The notes beneath the pieces are model-generated. The model did not search any database and was not told where the DNA came from. It worked only from the letters and a program-made list of their open reading frames with translations. This document shows positions 27,601 to 35,185 of a stretch of 64,000 nt of DNA, piece by piece. A program made the translations under genes and the position numbers. Position 1 is the first letter of the stretch. Each line of letters opens with the position of its first letter. The stretch comes from Riptortus pedestris (Eukaryota > Arthropoda > Insecta > Hemiptera > Alydidae). The stretch lies in assembly GCA_019009955.1 (NCBI GenBank), contig CM032228.1, positions 2,616,001-2,680,000 of the forward strand, written 5' to 3'.

Positions 27601-30600
27601 AGCAAGTTATATATTCTCATATTCTTTTGTTTTCAGCCTTCAGTAAACTCCCACTTCTATTCATCAGATTTTTACTTAGAAATAGAGAATATAGAGTGAG
27701 ATGAGATCACCAGTGTGTCATTCAGCCTGGCCAAAATCTGATTAGTTTATGCAAACAGACTTTTTAGTCGTCTCTCTTGCTTCAAAACATTTCCTGGAAT
27801 TTTTTTTCCGTCCGGGTTATGCAGCACGTGTTTTGCATTCCCCCCTCATTATGAAGGTCATTTTCTTGATGGGACTGGTTTTGGAATTTCTTCCAGTGAG
27901 AATGGTTTATGTTAACATCCACACACAACTCCAATGTAAAGAAATATACTTCCGTTACGTTTGAGGCATCCACCAAATCTCCTATGCTTCTTTTTTTAAT
28001 ATAAATGGCTTCATTTAAAATGATGGTTTAATTTTGTTATCATTAAATTAAACAAACAACGTGATGTCCATCACGTTTCTAGCTAGGATGGGACTAACGA
28101 TGTTAAATGCTTTTTTTCTTCTTCTATTAATATAAATTATTAGTTGCTTTTATTTAAGCTTAAAAAAAGAGAGATAATTAAATGAAAACCCACTCCTCCG
28201 ATAAGCATAGGCATATATGGAAGCCCATTCATAGGACAAGAATTAATGTAATTTAAAAGCATCTCCAGGAAGGCAGTTACCTCTTGATGGCAGGGAAACA
28301 TAGATTCTGATGAAAGAAAAGAGGAGAGCCAACCTGTCCTGGAAGAGCTGAGCTCTCTAGAAGAAAGATGTTTCTCGATGCCGAACCCATAGTGAACAAG
28401 GTGACATTTATCCAGACTGGGAATAAACGTGTGTCTTTTTACTTCCACGTATGAAGGAAAGAAAATATTGTAATATCAACATATTGTTTTCGTAATTCGA
28501 CAGAGTTATAAGTTTTGAGCCTCTCTGGACATTTTGACTAGTTCCAGTATGTATCTTACAATGTTGAAGTTTTATATTTATGACTGTTGCACTGTAAAGT
28601 TGTCCACATTTCCTTTTAGCTACTAGAGGTACAAACAATTTGTATAAAACTTTTATTGTTCAGACCTATAAATTAAGTCTTTGGCATTTTTTGATTCAAC
28701 CCATTGGTACAGAAATGTATATCAGTTTCAAGTAAAATAATTTTAAATACAGTGGAGAAAACAAATTTTGTACGTGTGTATGTGGTGGCCACATCAGAGT
28801 TTTTTTAACTCCACTATTGTGAAGATGGCAGTCCGTGTACACATGTTTTAACTACTCCAGTTATAGACACCCATATAAGCATTTATGCCTAATTTCAATG
28901 GCGACAATAGTTTTGAATAGCCGAGGTGTAGAGGATTCCTAATCAGACAAAATTTAAAGTGTGAGGTCACGGATTAAGCTAGTACACGGCAGAACTGGTA
29001 CAATGAGAATGAAGAGATAATTCTTCAATATTGCACTAATGACAGAGCAGAAAATTGTAATGAATCTGACATTGCATTACATAAACCCATTATAAATGAC
29101 CATATATTTTATATTCTGAGTATTCCCAGCACAGAGCACATTAAGATTATTATTTATGAATACTTAAATGTCTAGTTTTTACCTTTAAATAAGAGTTATA
29201 TCTAATTTGGAGTTAAGCCACCAAGTGCATTTTCGTAGATAACGCCGATGGATTTTTATAATAACATTCACAGCTCTTAACAGCGATACACTAATTTATA
29301 ATACGGATGAATTTCTATAATAAATTTCCATTAAATACACTTTTTGAGCGCATTTCGATTGGTAGTTCAAAGTTCATTGCTGGCTTAGGCCTACATAAGG
29401 ACCCCGATGCGAAGGATTATAATGTCATATTCGACATCCTCTGGAGGGGAGACCCTTGACCGTGGACACCTTGCTAATCCGGCCTGCCTCAGCCAGACTA
29501 CTTCTCGCCTCTACTACCTCTCACGGCAGAGTCTGCACTTCTATTAAATCAGCTAAGTGCTTTAATTGTAATATAGTATAAGTAGAAATAAGTGTCCCCC
29601 ATTATATTATTAAAAGGTGCCTCTTAATTTTCATTATAAATGAATTTATATATATATATATATAAATTTTGGGTAGAGTCGATTGTTGGTGAACCCTTCC
29701 TAGATTCTTGTTAGTGGTTTGGTTGTGGGATTTTTCATCTCTTTCAGCTTCCACTGCTTATCGCCGCAGCCAGATCTCAACAAAATGTATGTGATAAGGA
29801 AGGGGGGGGGGGTTACTCAACTCTTCAAAACACAGTAGGTAGACTGCCTTAGGCCTTAGGTTTTAAGCAACATTGAATGACTAAGTCATGGGAAAAAGGA
29901 GCATGCTCCAACAAAAAATTGCTCCTCTCAGCTACTGTAGTAATACAAATGAGCCCAAATCGCTAGACTGACTTTTCTACCAGTGCTGGCCTAAATAATG
30001 TTAAAATTTAAATAAGTGTTTTCTAGAGATATATTCATTTGAAATATAATTTTGACTACTGAGCGGAAACATGGCACTGAGGATGAACACTAGCAGAATA
30101 GAGTTCTATACAACTGCCCTTATTGCAAGTCGATTAATCTAGCAATCATTGTGTAAATTTGAATATACTGAGAAGGCCAACTGTTCAAGACATCAAGTCA
30201 AGGTCCCAAAAACATTCGACATACAGCGAGGATTGGCTGTCAACTGGTAAAAGTCAGGTGGGACCACAGATTTTTTGTATTAAGTCCGCGAATGAATCAA
30301 ATGTTGGTAATTATATTAACATTCAAACAATATAAAATATACAAATCTGGTGTTTTCTAATATTTGATGAGAGATGCAATTAAAAATCATTTTGAAATTA
30401 GAAGGTTTGTTTGGCTAACAAATATTTAAATATCTAAATCTCACAAAAAATAACCCTGTCGTTTATTTTGGATGTTTGTCAAACATGCTGATTTTCAAAA
30501 GACAATCGATTGTGACTTACAACGAATAGAACTGAATCAGTTCTAAACTAATATTTAAAGTAATCACTAGTCGATGAAAACAATTAATATTACAGTGGCA

Positions 30601-31284
30601 ACATGTATATAACTATGCCAAACATTTTTTTATCGAGTTTTTTTTTATTGAATCCCCATTCGCAGTTACCTGCAGAACTTCAGTAATTGTGTTCTGACAA
30701 ATAGTATACTTTTTGCAGTAGTACCTAAAGTAATTACCAAACCACAGAAATTAAGGGCAGGGCATAAAGTGAACAGCAATGTATAGAAAACAGTCGAAAG
30801 GCCTCCACCAATATACAAGAGAACCAATCTAAACAATTATTGGGCTTACCGTGTGAGCTCAGCTTTCTGAACAGGTCGGGCATAAGTAGGTGTTATAACA
30901 TAAATAACAGGCACATCGGGATCCCAATGCTGACAGTCCCTTTGACACATCTTCAAACGGTCGAGGATCTGTCCTCTTGTTTCTCGTAACTAAAAAAATA
31001 AAAAGGCATGAATAGAAAGTAAAAGAATATATCGACTAGTTCATAAAGATAGAGCTTTTAATAGAGGCTAATACTTACCAAGAGCTCATATTCATCCATC
31101 GATTGCTTCATTGCGACAAAATGTTCTTCTGCAAACAAAATACAGTCAATAACCTAGGAATGATTTATGGTGGATAAAGACAATCGGAACAAATTTTACC
31201 TCCTGAGCTCCCAAAAGATATGTAGTAGAGCAATACAAGAAAAATCAGGCCGAATATCAAATATATTCTCTTTTTTACGGACAT
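6709..31284 (-). CDS. B3GAT3: Galactosylgalactosylxylosylprotein 3-beta-glucuronosyltransferase (GlcAT-I type), 8 exons
   Basis: This type II Golgi enzyme adds glucuronic acid from UDP-GlcA to Gal-Gal-Xyl on proteoglycan cores and so completes the glycosaminoglycan linker. The coding exons are 31284-31200, 31128-31079, 30989-30850, 23663-23504, 19654-19529, 11563-11372, 9722-9618 and 6807-6709. All introns are GT-AG, the phases match, and the total is 957 nt (318 residues), a normal family length. Residues 1-5 are a basic cytosolic tail, about 6-24 a signal anchor, and about 30-65 a charged stem. The catalytic part follows: [12 protein letters not shown], the UDP/metal-binding DDD near 175-177, [19 protein letters not shown], the expected catalytic Glu in FQES near 264, and WHTRTE near 290-295. 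The PRGVEQRN motif favours GlcAT-I over GlcAT-P/S. NYT, NLT and NCT are possible glycosylation sites. The start ATG has a purine at -3. Introns of 71 and 89 bp contrast with introns of 1.6-8 kb filled with transposons. Confidence 0.93.
7782..8352 (-). mobile_element. Helentron-like (HINE) element, internally deleted
   Basis: Strand for this family is given from the AGCAGATTTCCC end to the GACGGACT end. This copy reads in reverse from AGTCCGTCACGCAGGGGC to GGGAAATCTGCT, with A runs on both sides, a C run, a (TA)n core and TCTCCTGGGTAGGAT. It lacks the 5' half of the body seen in the copy at 37143-38159. B3GAT3 intron 7. Confidence 0.7.
8847..8962 (-). mobile_element. Helentron-like fragment
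   Basis: TTTCAGTCACTAACGAACTAG, then CAAACAAAAATTGTGATGGC and AACAGACAAGTATA match the segment just before the (TA)n core of the family. Confidence 0.55.
9618..9722 (-). CDS. B3GAT3: B3GAT3 exon 7 (catalytic Glu)
   Basis: 35 codons after ttatttctag: [17 protein letters not shown] to [10 protein letters not shown], then gtatct. The Glu in FQES aligns with the catalytic base described for human GlcAT-I, and LEPKAxNCT is a family signature. Confidence 0.94.
9990..10800 (-). pseudogene. LINE reverse transcriptase fragment
   Basis: The minus strand in shifting frames encodes [28 protein letters not shown], a decayed FADDI ([10 protein letters not shown]), [13 protein letters not shown] and [14 protein letters not shown]. 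This is the order of the RT palm and downstream region of a non-LTR element. Many stops. B3GAT3 intron 6. Confidence 0.65.
11372..11563 (-). CDS. B3GAT3: B3GAT3 exon 6
   Basis: 64 codons after tttgtttcag: [17 protein letters not shown], then the acceptor-site block with [17 protein letters not shown], ending RKST before gtaaaa. The reading frame stays open past the donor, but the true continuation is the AYFSF exon at 9722. Confidence 0.95.
12417..13380 (-). mobile_element. Helentron-like element, near full length
   Basis: It runs from AGTCCGTCATGCAGGGGC to TTAAGGGAAATATGCT with the usual order of blocks (ACACAACACCACCGTGA, G run, AAATGCAAATATCT, GTTAAAGAATTCGATC), but the (TA)n core is lost. 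B3GAT3 intron 5. Confidence 0.75.
13386..13492 (+). mobile_element. SINE 3' part
   Basis: Only the body and tail remain: CCTTGGTCTCACCCTGGC, GGTAACCTGTAGATAGC, CCCAATTAGCCATAG, AAAGTGGACGTTAATAAC. It directly follows the terminus of a Helentron-like copy. Confidence 0.7.
14113..14768 (+). mobile_element. Solo LTR
   Basis: 656 bp starting TGTTGCG and ending ATAACA, flanked by ATAT at 14109-14112 and 14769-14772. It contains a (GA)n tract, TATAAAAA at 14287-14294, AATAAA at 14655-14660, and a 25-bp tandem repeat (ACAGTG at 14449, 14474, 14499 and 14524). The size and 4-bp duplication fit a Ty3/gypsy LTR. No internal region adjoins it. Confidence 0.75.
14287..14294 (+). promoter_or_regulatory. 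TATA box of the solo LTR
   Basis: TATAAAAA followed by GGAGCTCGGGCC within the LTR, about 370 bp before its AATAAA. This is the usual LTR promoter layout. Confidence 0.5.
15050..15357 (-). mobile_element. piggyBac-like MITE, truncated
   Basis: It ends TGCCCTATAAAGGG-TTAA at 15354-15357. In reverse it matches the first 130 bp of the copy at 59826 (AAAAATGGTGTTAGGGA) and later blocks (CAGCAAATATTTTTGC). The far terminus is missing. Confidence 0.6.
15690..15790 (+). mobile_element. Helentron-like end fragment
   Basis: GATGAGATGATGAGTGTGTCAT, GGAAATGTGCTTAGC and CTGCAATGCAG correspond to the hairpin end of a diverged subfamily. Confidence 0.4.
16317..16356. repeat. (TA)n microsatellite
   Basis: TA run in B3GAT3 intron 5, just before a SINE fragment. 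Confidence 0.95.
16385..16480 (-). mobile_element. SINE fragment
   Basis: Reverse-orientation body: GGAGGTTACCGC, GCCAGGATGGGCTAGGGA then TTTAATA. The head is missing. Confidence 0.45.
17737..17778. repeat. Poly(T) tract
   Basis: About 40 T with no recognised element attached. Candidate tail of a decayed minus-strand retroposon. Confidence 0.9.
18262..18345 (-). mobile_element. Helentron-like end fragment
   Basis: GCCATGCAGGAGCACATTTCC, CATGCGCC and GACACACTACTCATCTCATC are the hairpin end of the subfamily also seen near 39683. Confidence 0.4.
18616..19474 (-). mobile_element. Helentron-like element, diverged subfamily
   Basis: It runs from AGTCCATAATGCAGGGGC and AAGCAGATTTCCC to TTAAGGGAAATTTGCT. 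The segment GGTATAACATACGTGATC replaces the ACACAACACCACC block. It contains the Penelope-like stretch near 18960-19070. B3GAT3 intron 5. Confidence 0.6.
18960..19070 (-). repeat. Penelope-like repeat, copy B
   Basis: Minus strand: GTATTATATTGATTTGGGAG, AGCATTGTAAATGCTGACGAG, GTGCAAAACATTAAG, GGTGAGGTATAAAGATCC. CTGACGA fits a hammerhead CUGANGA box but the GAAA box is decayed. Confidence 0.35.
19529..19654 (-). CDS. B3GAT3: B3GAT3 exon 5 (DDD motif)
   Basis: 42 codons starting [14 protein letters not shown] and including [13 protein letters not shown], the DXD-type UDP/Mn binding site. It ends FEE before gtatga. The acceptor (gttcgtag) has a weak pyrimidine tract but gives the correct frame and residues. 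Confidence 0.95.
20967..21185 (+). mobile_element. tRNA-Leu-like SINE
   Basis: The head GGTTCAGGTAAGCC, GAGTTAAGGCATTGATC and a decayed box B are followed by the shared body and the tail CCAATTGGACATTAATAA. An (AC)n(TA)n tract follows. Confidence 0.7.
21211..21264. repeat. (AC)n(TA)n compound microsatellite
   Basis: AC dinucleotides followed directly by TA dinucleotides, just after a SINE tail. Confidence 0.95.
21389..22819 (-). mobile_element. Helentron-like element carrying a hAT-like MITE
   Basis: It runs from ATCCGTCATGCAGGGGC to GAAGGGAAATCTGC with the complete block order and a long (TA)n core at 22619-22688. A 650-bp element (21474-22123) interrupts the ACACAACACCACCGTGA block. B3GAT3 intron 4. 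Confidence 0.75.
21474..22123. mobile_element. hAT-like MITE
   Basis: It begins CAGAGTTGGGCAAAATTG and ends AATTACTGCCC between copies of ACACAACA (21466-21473, 22124-22131). Uninterrupted family members have a single ACACAACACC here, which confirms an 8-9 bp duplication. The interior is made of variants of GTAATTGTAATTACAACTAC in both orientations. No ORF. Confidence 0.7.
23121..23312 (+). mobile_element. tRNA-Leu-like SINE
   Basis: Head GGTTCAGCTTAGCCTTGTGAG (split after GTTAAAGCATTGG), box B-like GAGTTCAACTCCC, CCTTAGTCCCACCCTGGC and tail AAAAAGTGGACGTTAACG. It is slightly deleted in the body. Confidence 0.75.
23341..23380. repeat. (TA)n microsatellite
   Basis: TA run about 120 bp below B3GAT3 exon 4 on the map, following a SINE. 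Confidence 0.95.
23504..23663 (-). CDS. B3GAT3: B3GAT3 exon 4
   Basis: It encodes [19 protein letters not shown] and continues to [28 protein letters not shown] is the family's NLHWxVVEDA block. The acceptor is catttcag, the donor gtgagt, and the exon leaves in phase 0. The flanking introns are 7.2 and 3.8 kb and full of repeats. Confidence 0.95.
23878..24413 (-). mobile_element. Helentron-like element, hairpin-end half
   Basis: AGTCCGTCACGTAGGGCC through ACACAACACCACCGTGA, a G run and AAATGCAAATATCTC. It stops abruptly about 90 bp before an opposite-facing copy. B3GAT3 intron 3. Confidence 0.7.
24503..25100 (+). mobile_element. Helentron-like element, subfamily B
   Basis: It starts AGCAGATTTCCCTCAAGGG, has TCCTACCCAGGAGATGATG, a (TA)n core (24628-24681), a G run and AACCGAGATATTTGC. 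It then switches to a block (TTAAGTGTAAGGACGAG to GCCGTTTCCGG) shared only with the copies at 31940 and 43446. The hairpin end is missing after GTGGGAAATCTG. Confidence 0.7.
25497..25999 (-). mobile_element. Helentron-like element, degenerate
   Basis: CTGTGTAAACTAAGCAGAA at one end and GATTTCCCTTTAGAGAAAT at the other, with decayed family blocks between (TCTCCTCGATAGGATAG). Confidence 0.5.
26639..27725. mobile_element. Two degenerate Helentron-like fragments, facing
   Basis: 26639-26860 starts AAGTCCATCACACAGC and decays. 26955-27725 has AAATGAGGTCCATTCAAAAT, ATCAAGTTCGTT, AACCGAGATATTTGC, a C run and GAGATGAGATCACCAGTG in the opposite orientation. Confidence 0.45.
27730..28640. other. Complex unique intron sequence with unidentified ORFs
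   Basis: This part of B3GAT3 intron 3 is less AT-rich and has several open frames, e.g. minus 28448-28140 ([38 protein letters not shown]) and frames near 27749-27976 and 28408-28638. None matches a family I know. A decayed transposon is the simplest reading. Confidence 0.3.
28077..28110 (-). mobile_element. SINE fragment (short)
   Basis: CTAGCTAGGATGGGACTAA then a decayed TTTAATG resembles the reverse of the SINE body. Too short to be certain. Confidence 0.3.
28640..30849. other. B3GAT3 intron 3, largely unassigned
   Basis: Unique-looking AT-rich DNA. One GC-richer patch at 29400-29555 (ACCCCGATGCGAAGGATT, CTGGAGGGGAGACCCTTG, CACGGCAGAGTCTGC) may be a short retroposon but was not classified. 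G run near 29803. Confidence 0.5.
30850..30989 (-). CDS. B3GAT3: B3GAT3 exon 3
   Basis: The exon follows a pyrimidine-rich acceptor ending ttttttag and ends ACACG before gtaagc. It encodes the rest of the stem and the start of the catalytic domain, including [20 protein letters not shown], a strongly conserved segment of the family. Confidence 0.95.
31079..31128 (-). CDS. B3GAT3: B3GAT3 exon 2 (stem)
   Basis: A 50-nt exon between ttttgtttgcag and gtaagtat. It encodes [16 protein letters not shown], a charged and probably helical stem segment. It enters in phase 1 and leaves in phase 0. Confidence 0.85.
31200..31284 (-). CDS. B3GAT3: B3GAT3 exon 1 (start, signal anchor)
   Basis: The exon encodes 28 residues: MSVKKR, then a hydrophobic run ending [11 protein letters not shown]. 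It ends on the first base (G) of a split codon before gtaaaa. The next exon supplies AA, making Glu. The match of phase, topology and position supports this start, although the exon is short and was found by reasoning rather than by homology. Confidence 0.85.
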
Positions 31285-31875
31285 GTCAACGGAAGAACAT
31301 GAAGAAACAATACTCGAAAACATATGAAAAGCTGAAGGTTAACACTTCCAACAATATTCTTAGACAATGACGGTGTCATCAAATATTATTTAGAGCCCAC
31401 ATGACAAGGTAATAAATTACACAATAACGCGAGAATTCCGGCTCGCCAGGAGTCTGTATCTCGCAAGTGAGTAGTTTAAACTGAAGGCAGATTTGGACAT
31501 CATAAGTTTATTTAAATTCTTCTTGCAACCTTTCTTTATTATCTCAAATTAATTTTTCCACCTAAGCCGTCTGAATATAAGAGATGAGGTTGATTATGCA
31601 ACGTATGCCCCCTTGGAAAATCCCAGTAGAAAATTGCCTAATAAAAAAATAACAAAAATACAAGAGAGTCCCTTCACCCCGAACTAGTGATCGGCGAGTT
31701 CCCAAAGCAAATTCCGATCTTACTAAACTGTTGTCTTATCAACTTGGCCAACTCGATACAAATCAATCGATCACCTAACTACATTTCTATTTTTATTTTT
31801 GTTTTTGTTCCAAAGAGCAATGCGAACCTTGGCCAAGAAGTTATCGATACCACGTACGGCCAATATAATTTTAAC

Positions 31876-31939
<64 letters not shown>

Positions 31940-31941
<2 letters not shown>

Positions 31942-32536
31942 CCCTTAACGGAAGTCAGCTATTGAGGTCGTACTTATGACGCGATTTTCGAAGAATTTCT
32001 TCAAATGTCCATTGATCCTACACAGGAGATGAAAATGAGGTCCAAAATTATATATATTTGTCTGTTAACGCTCTAGCGGTCGTAATTTTTGTTTGACCGT
32101 TACCAAACTCGATATTTACTCTTTTTTTGCAAAAAGTAAGATCAAATTCGTTAATAGCTGAAATCGGACAAGAGGGAGGGGGGACTTTCGAAAATTCGAA
32201 ATATCTCCGTTACTAGACGTCGGATCGAAAACTTGTATAGAACCAAGCTTATTGCAAATTAAATTTACTATGCATATTTTTATATACATTTATTCTCTAT
32301 CTTGAATATTAACCGAGATATTTGCATTTTTGTTAAGTGTGTGCGGATAACGGATGAGATGAGATCGGCTGATGTCGGATCTATTCGTGAGAAATCCCCG
32401 AAAGCTAGTTCGGCCGTTTCCGTAACTGTTTGGCTCTATTGAATTGGTTTAGAGACTCGTTACTGCTACTGATACTAGTATGCAGATATCTCTATTTAAT
32501 ACTTCACGTGGGAAATCTGCTTATTTTACGCAACCC
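31940..32536 (+). mobile_element. Helentron-like element, subfamily B, inside gypsy fragment
   Basis: It begins at a (TA)n tract with TTTCCCTTAACGGAAGTCAGC and ends GGGAAATCTGCTTATTTTACG then CAACCCCTGCG. It carries the GGATAACGGATGAGATGAG block. The gypsy RNase H reading frame resumes immediately afterwards. Confidence 0.65.
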
Positions 32537-32864
32537 CTGCGACGAACCTTATTTTTCCCGAACTCTCAACCATTCCGAACGACGACATTCATCGGTGGAG
32601 AAAGAAGCCTACGCGATAGTAAAGACAGCAAGAAAGTGGCGTAACTATCTACAAGGGAGGCACTTTAGGCTTATTACAGATCAAAAGTCCGTGTCTTTTA
32701 TGTTCGATGGCAAACACCCTGGCAAAGTCAAGAACGAGAAAATCTTGCGTTGGTGTCTTGAATTATCCTGCTTCGATTTTGAAATTGTATACAAACCGGG
32801 ACGTCAGAATGAAGCAGCAGACACGTTGTCAAGAATATGTTCTGCGATCGGATGTAATTTTAAC

Positions 32865-33298
32865 ATTGAGTACCCATTTCGAAGTATGGCAGCAATGTAG
32901 GAGGCATCTAGCCGTGAGGCCTTAATCCAACCTACACCTATCCAACGCTTCATGGTGACTGACTGAGGACGCTACGATGGTTTAGCGATGCTATGGAAGG
33001 GACAGTCTCCTACTACCCAGCTCGAAGAACACATGCACCAGTTTATCTGGCCTGTATGTCCCCGTGCTTTGAACACACGACCACTACGTCTATGACCGGC
33101 AGTGAAGGCAAGCCTCCACTCCGGACTCCACCCAGCCCGTAGTTCACATTGAGTAAGCCGCTAGAACTTACCCCATTAAGGCAGGAGTGATCCCCTGCCC
33201 GGAACAGCAAAGCCGACTAAGGCCCTCCTGTTCCTACGTTTCCCCTACCCAGCAGGGGCTTACTGCTGCCACTGGGGAGGGCGGGCCCCGTGCCGGAA
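32865..33298. mobile_element. GC-rich insertion with 13-bp target duplication
   Basis: This 434-bp segment is much richer in GC than its surroundings and interrupts the gypsy reading frame. ATGTAATTTTAAC is duplicated at both junctions, as expected for target-primed insertion of a SINE or truncated LINE. No poly(A), tRNA-like boxes or coding frame were recognised. Confidence 0.6.
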
Positions 33299-33519
33299 AT
33301 GTAATTTTAACAAGCTCAAAGAACTCCACCAAGAACTATGTCATCCCAGAGTCACTCGATTGAACCACAGGGTAAAAATAAAGAATTTGCCATACTCGCT
33401 GGAAGACATTAGGAAAGTAACGACGTCATGCAAGATCTGTGCTGAGCTGAAACCGAGGTTCAAAAAGCAAGAAGGATATCTTATAAAGGCGACTCGACCA
33501 TTTGAGCGACATAAAATAG

Positions 33520-33615
33520 ATTTTAAAGGACCACTGCCTGGATGTGTATCGCATTTTAAAGGACCACTGCCTGGATGTGTATCGCATTTTAAAGGACCAC
33601 TCCCTGGATGTGGAA
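33520..33615 (+). repeat. 33-bp in-frame tandem triplication
   Basis: Units start at 33520, 33553 and 33586, repeating 11 codons (FKGPLPGCVSH) of the gypsy fragment. The third unit is slightly diverged. Confidence 0.85.
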
Positions 33616-33990
33616 GGTACCCGACTTCGCCCGGGAAATCATTTGAGGCTGAATGATGATTGTATTTTTTTTTTGCTCTTTACTTTGTACAATATTTTTA
33701 CATTTTCCCACCTCAATGCTTAGTATTTACACCCGAGTCCGGCGTGCTGGGGATATGTTAATAATAAAAGTATTATTTATGTACTTAATTCTACAAAATA
33801 CACAATAATTTTATATTACCCGTTTCCTGTGCATGTATCTTTTTTATATATAACATAATCATAGATTATCGTATTAACCATATTATTCATAATCATAGAA
33901 AGAATTCTACATTCCGAACCTACTATGAATTAACGTTCATTTCCTCAAAAGTGGTCCAAAGTACAACGATGTCAGCTGTTTTATTATCGT
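33616..33990 (-). mobile_element. Helitron fragment
   Basis: GTACCCGACTTCGCCCGGG, ATCATTTGAGGCTGAATG, TACTTTGTACAATATTTTT and ATATTACCCGTTTCCTG parallel the start of the neighbouring copy at 33993. The CTAG end is missing. Confidence 0.6.
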
Positions 33991-33992
33991 AA

Positions 33993-35183
33993 CTAGCTCA
34001 GATACCCGGCTTCGCCCAGGAATTCATTTGAGGCTGAACGGTGAAGGTATTTTTTTGGCAAGGCTTTACTTTGCACAATATTTTGGATTTGTTAATAATA
34101 AAATTAATTTTTTATATAAGACTTCACTGTCCTTCATATAGTCATATTTCCCGTATCCTGTGCATTATGCATGGATTTGAGTTATATTAAGGACAAAATA
34201 TTAACATTGATTTGAATGAATTTTTCCAGGTGAGGTACCTGGTAGTTGATAATGGAAAGAATTGATGAGCATATCAATATTTCTACGCAAATTACATGCT
34301 TCATACATTGTTCCCGAAAAAATGTATGAAACAAAAGTTACTCTAAATATCAAAGTAAACAACTTTTGTCGAAAAACAAATAGACAACGAAATATTGCGA
34401 ATTTTTATTTCAGGCCTCCCTTATAACCCCCACTCCCGTTCAAACCTAAAATTTTTATAATAGCTTATAATCTTGGAAGAATTAATGCTAATTGACATAC
34501 CGAGTTTTGTTAAGTTCGGTTCAATCGTTAGTGCCCAATAAAATTGTTGGCTCCCGCTAAAGTTTTAGTGTATATCTCGTTTATACTTTGTTATAAGACA
34601 AAAGTAAATATCACAAAAGTTACTTCAAATAAAAAAATAAACTACTCTTGTCATGTGCAGGAAAACGACTAAAAAACAAAATACCGCTATTTTTAAATTC
34701 AGGCCTCCCTTACAACCCCCACTCCTGCCCGTCCCTAGAAATATTGGTATGGCTTATTATAAGGAAGGCGTTAGTGCTAATACACATAGGAGTTTAATTT
34801 AGTTCGGTTGAGTCTTTTGTCCCAAATAAAATTGTTCACTTCAGTTATAGGTTTTAGCGTATATCTCGTTTATAATTCGGTATACAAAAAAAGTGTGTAT
34901 AACAAAAGTTACTCTAAATAACAAAATAAACAACTTTTGTTATGTTCATATTTGCGGAAAAACCAATAGGAAACAAAATATCGCTATTTTTACTTTCACG
35001 CCTCCCTTATAACCCCCCACTCCTGTTTGTCTCAGAGAATATTAATATAGCCAAAAACCTAAGTTGGGTTAGTAGTAACATACATACCAAGTTTCATAAA
35101 ATTCGGTTCAGCCGTTTACGACTCTATAAAGGACATAAACATAAACATTCATTTATTTATATATAAATATATATATATATATA
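33993..35183 (-). mobile_element. Helitron (non-autonomous) with triplicated body
   Basis: The 3' end on the minus strand is a CCTGGGCGAAGCCGGG hairpin (one mismatch), TATCTGAG and CTAG (33993-33996), with T next. The 5' part has AAACGGCTGAACCGAATTTT and AAACTTGGTATG-type sequence. About 290 bp is repeated three times, marked by GCCTCCCTT at 34414, 34703 and 35000. No ORF. Confidence 0.7.
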
Positions 35184-35185
35184 TG

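Larger units (their letters stand above)
32537..33615 (+). pseudogene. Ty3/gypsy pol fragment (RNase H and integrase zinc finger)
   Basis: 32537-32864 encodes FSRTLNHSERRHSSVEKEAY, the RNase H connection region, ITDQKSVSFMF and NEAADTLSR. 33299-33615 encodes the integrase HHCC zinc finger (LHQELCHPRV, CKIC) and the start of the core (IDFKGPLPG). A 434-bp foreign segment lies between 13-bp repeats (32852-32864 and 33299-33311), and the frame is the same on both sides of it. The 5' side is cut by a Helentron-like element and the 3' side by a Helitron fragment. Reverse transcriptase and most of the integrase are absent. Confidence 0.8.

Noticed and set aside
32430..32536. N-terminal 35 codons of the ORF that runs into the gypsy RNase H
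   Set aside because: This part is the end of a Helentron-like element and is open by chance. The gypsy similarity starts only after it.
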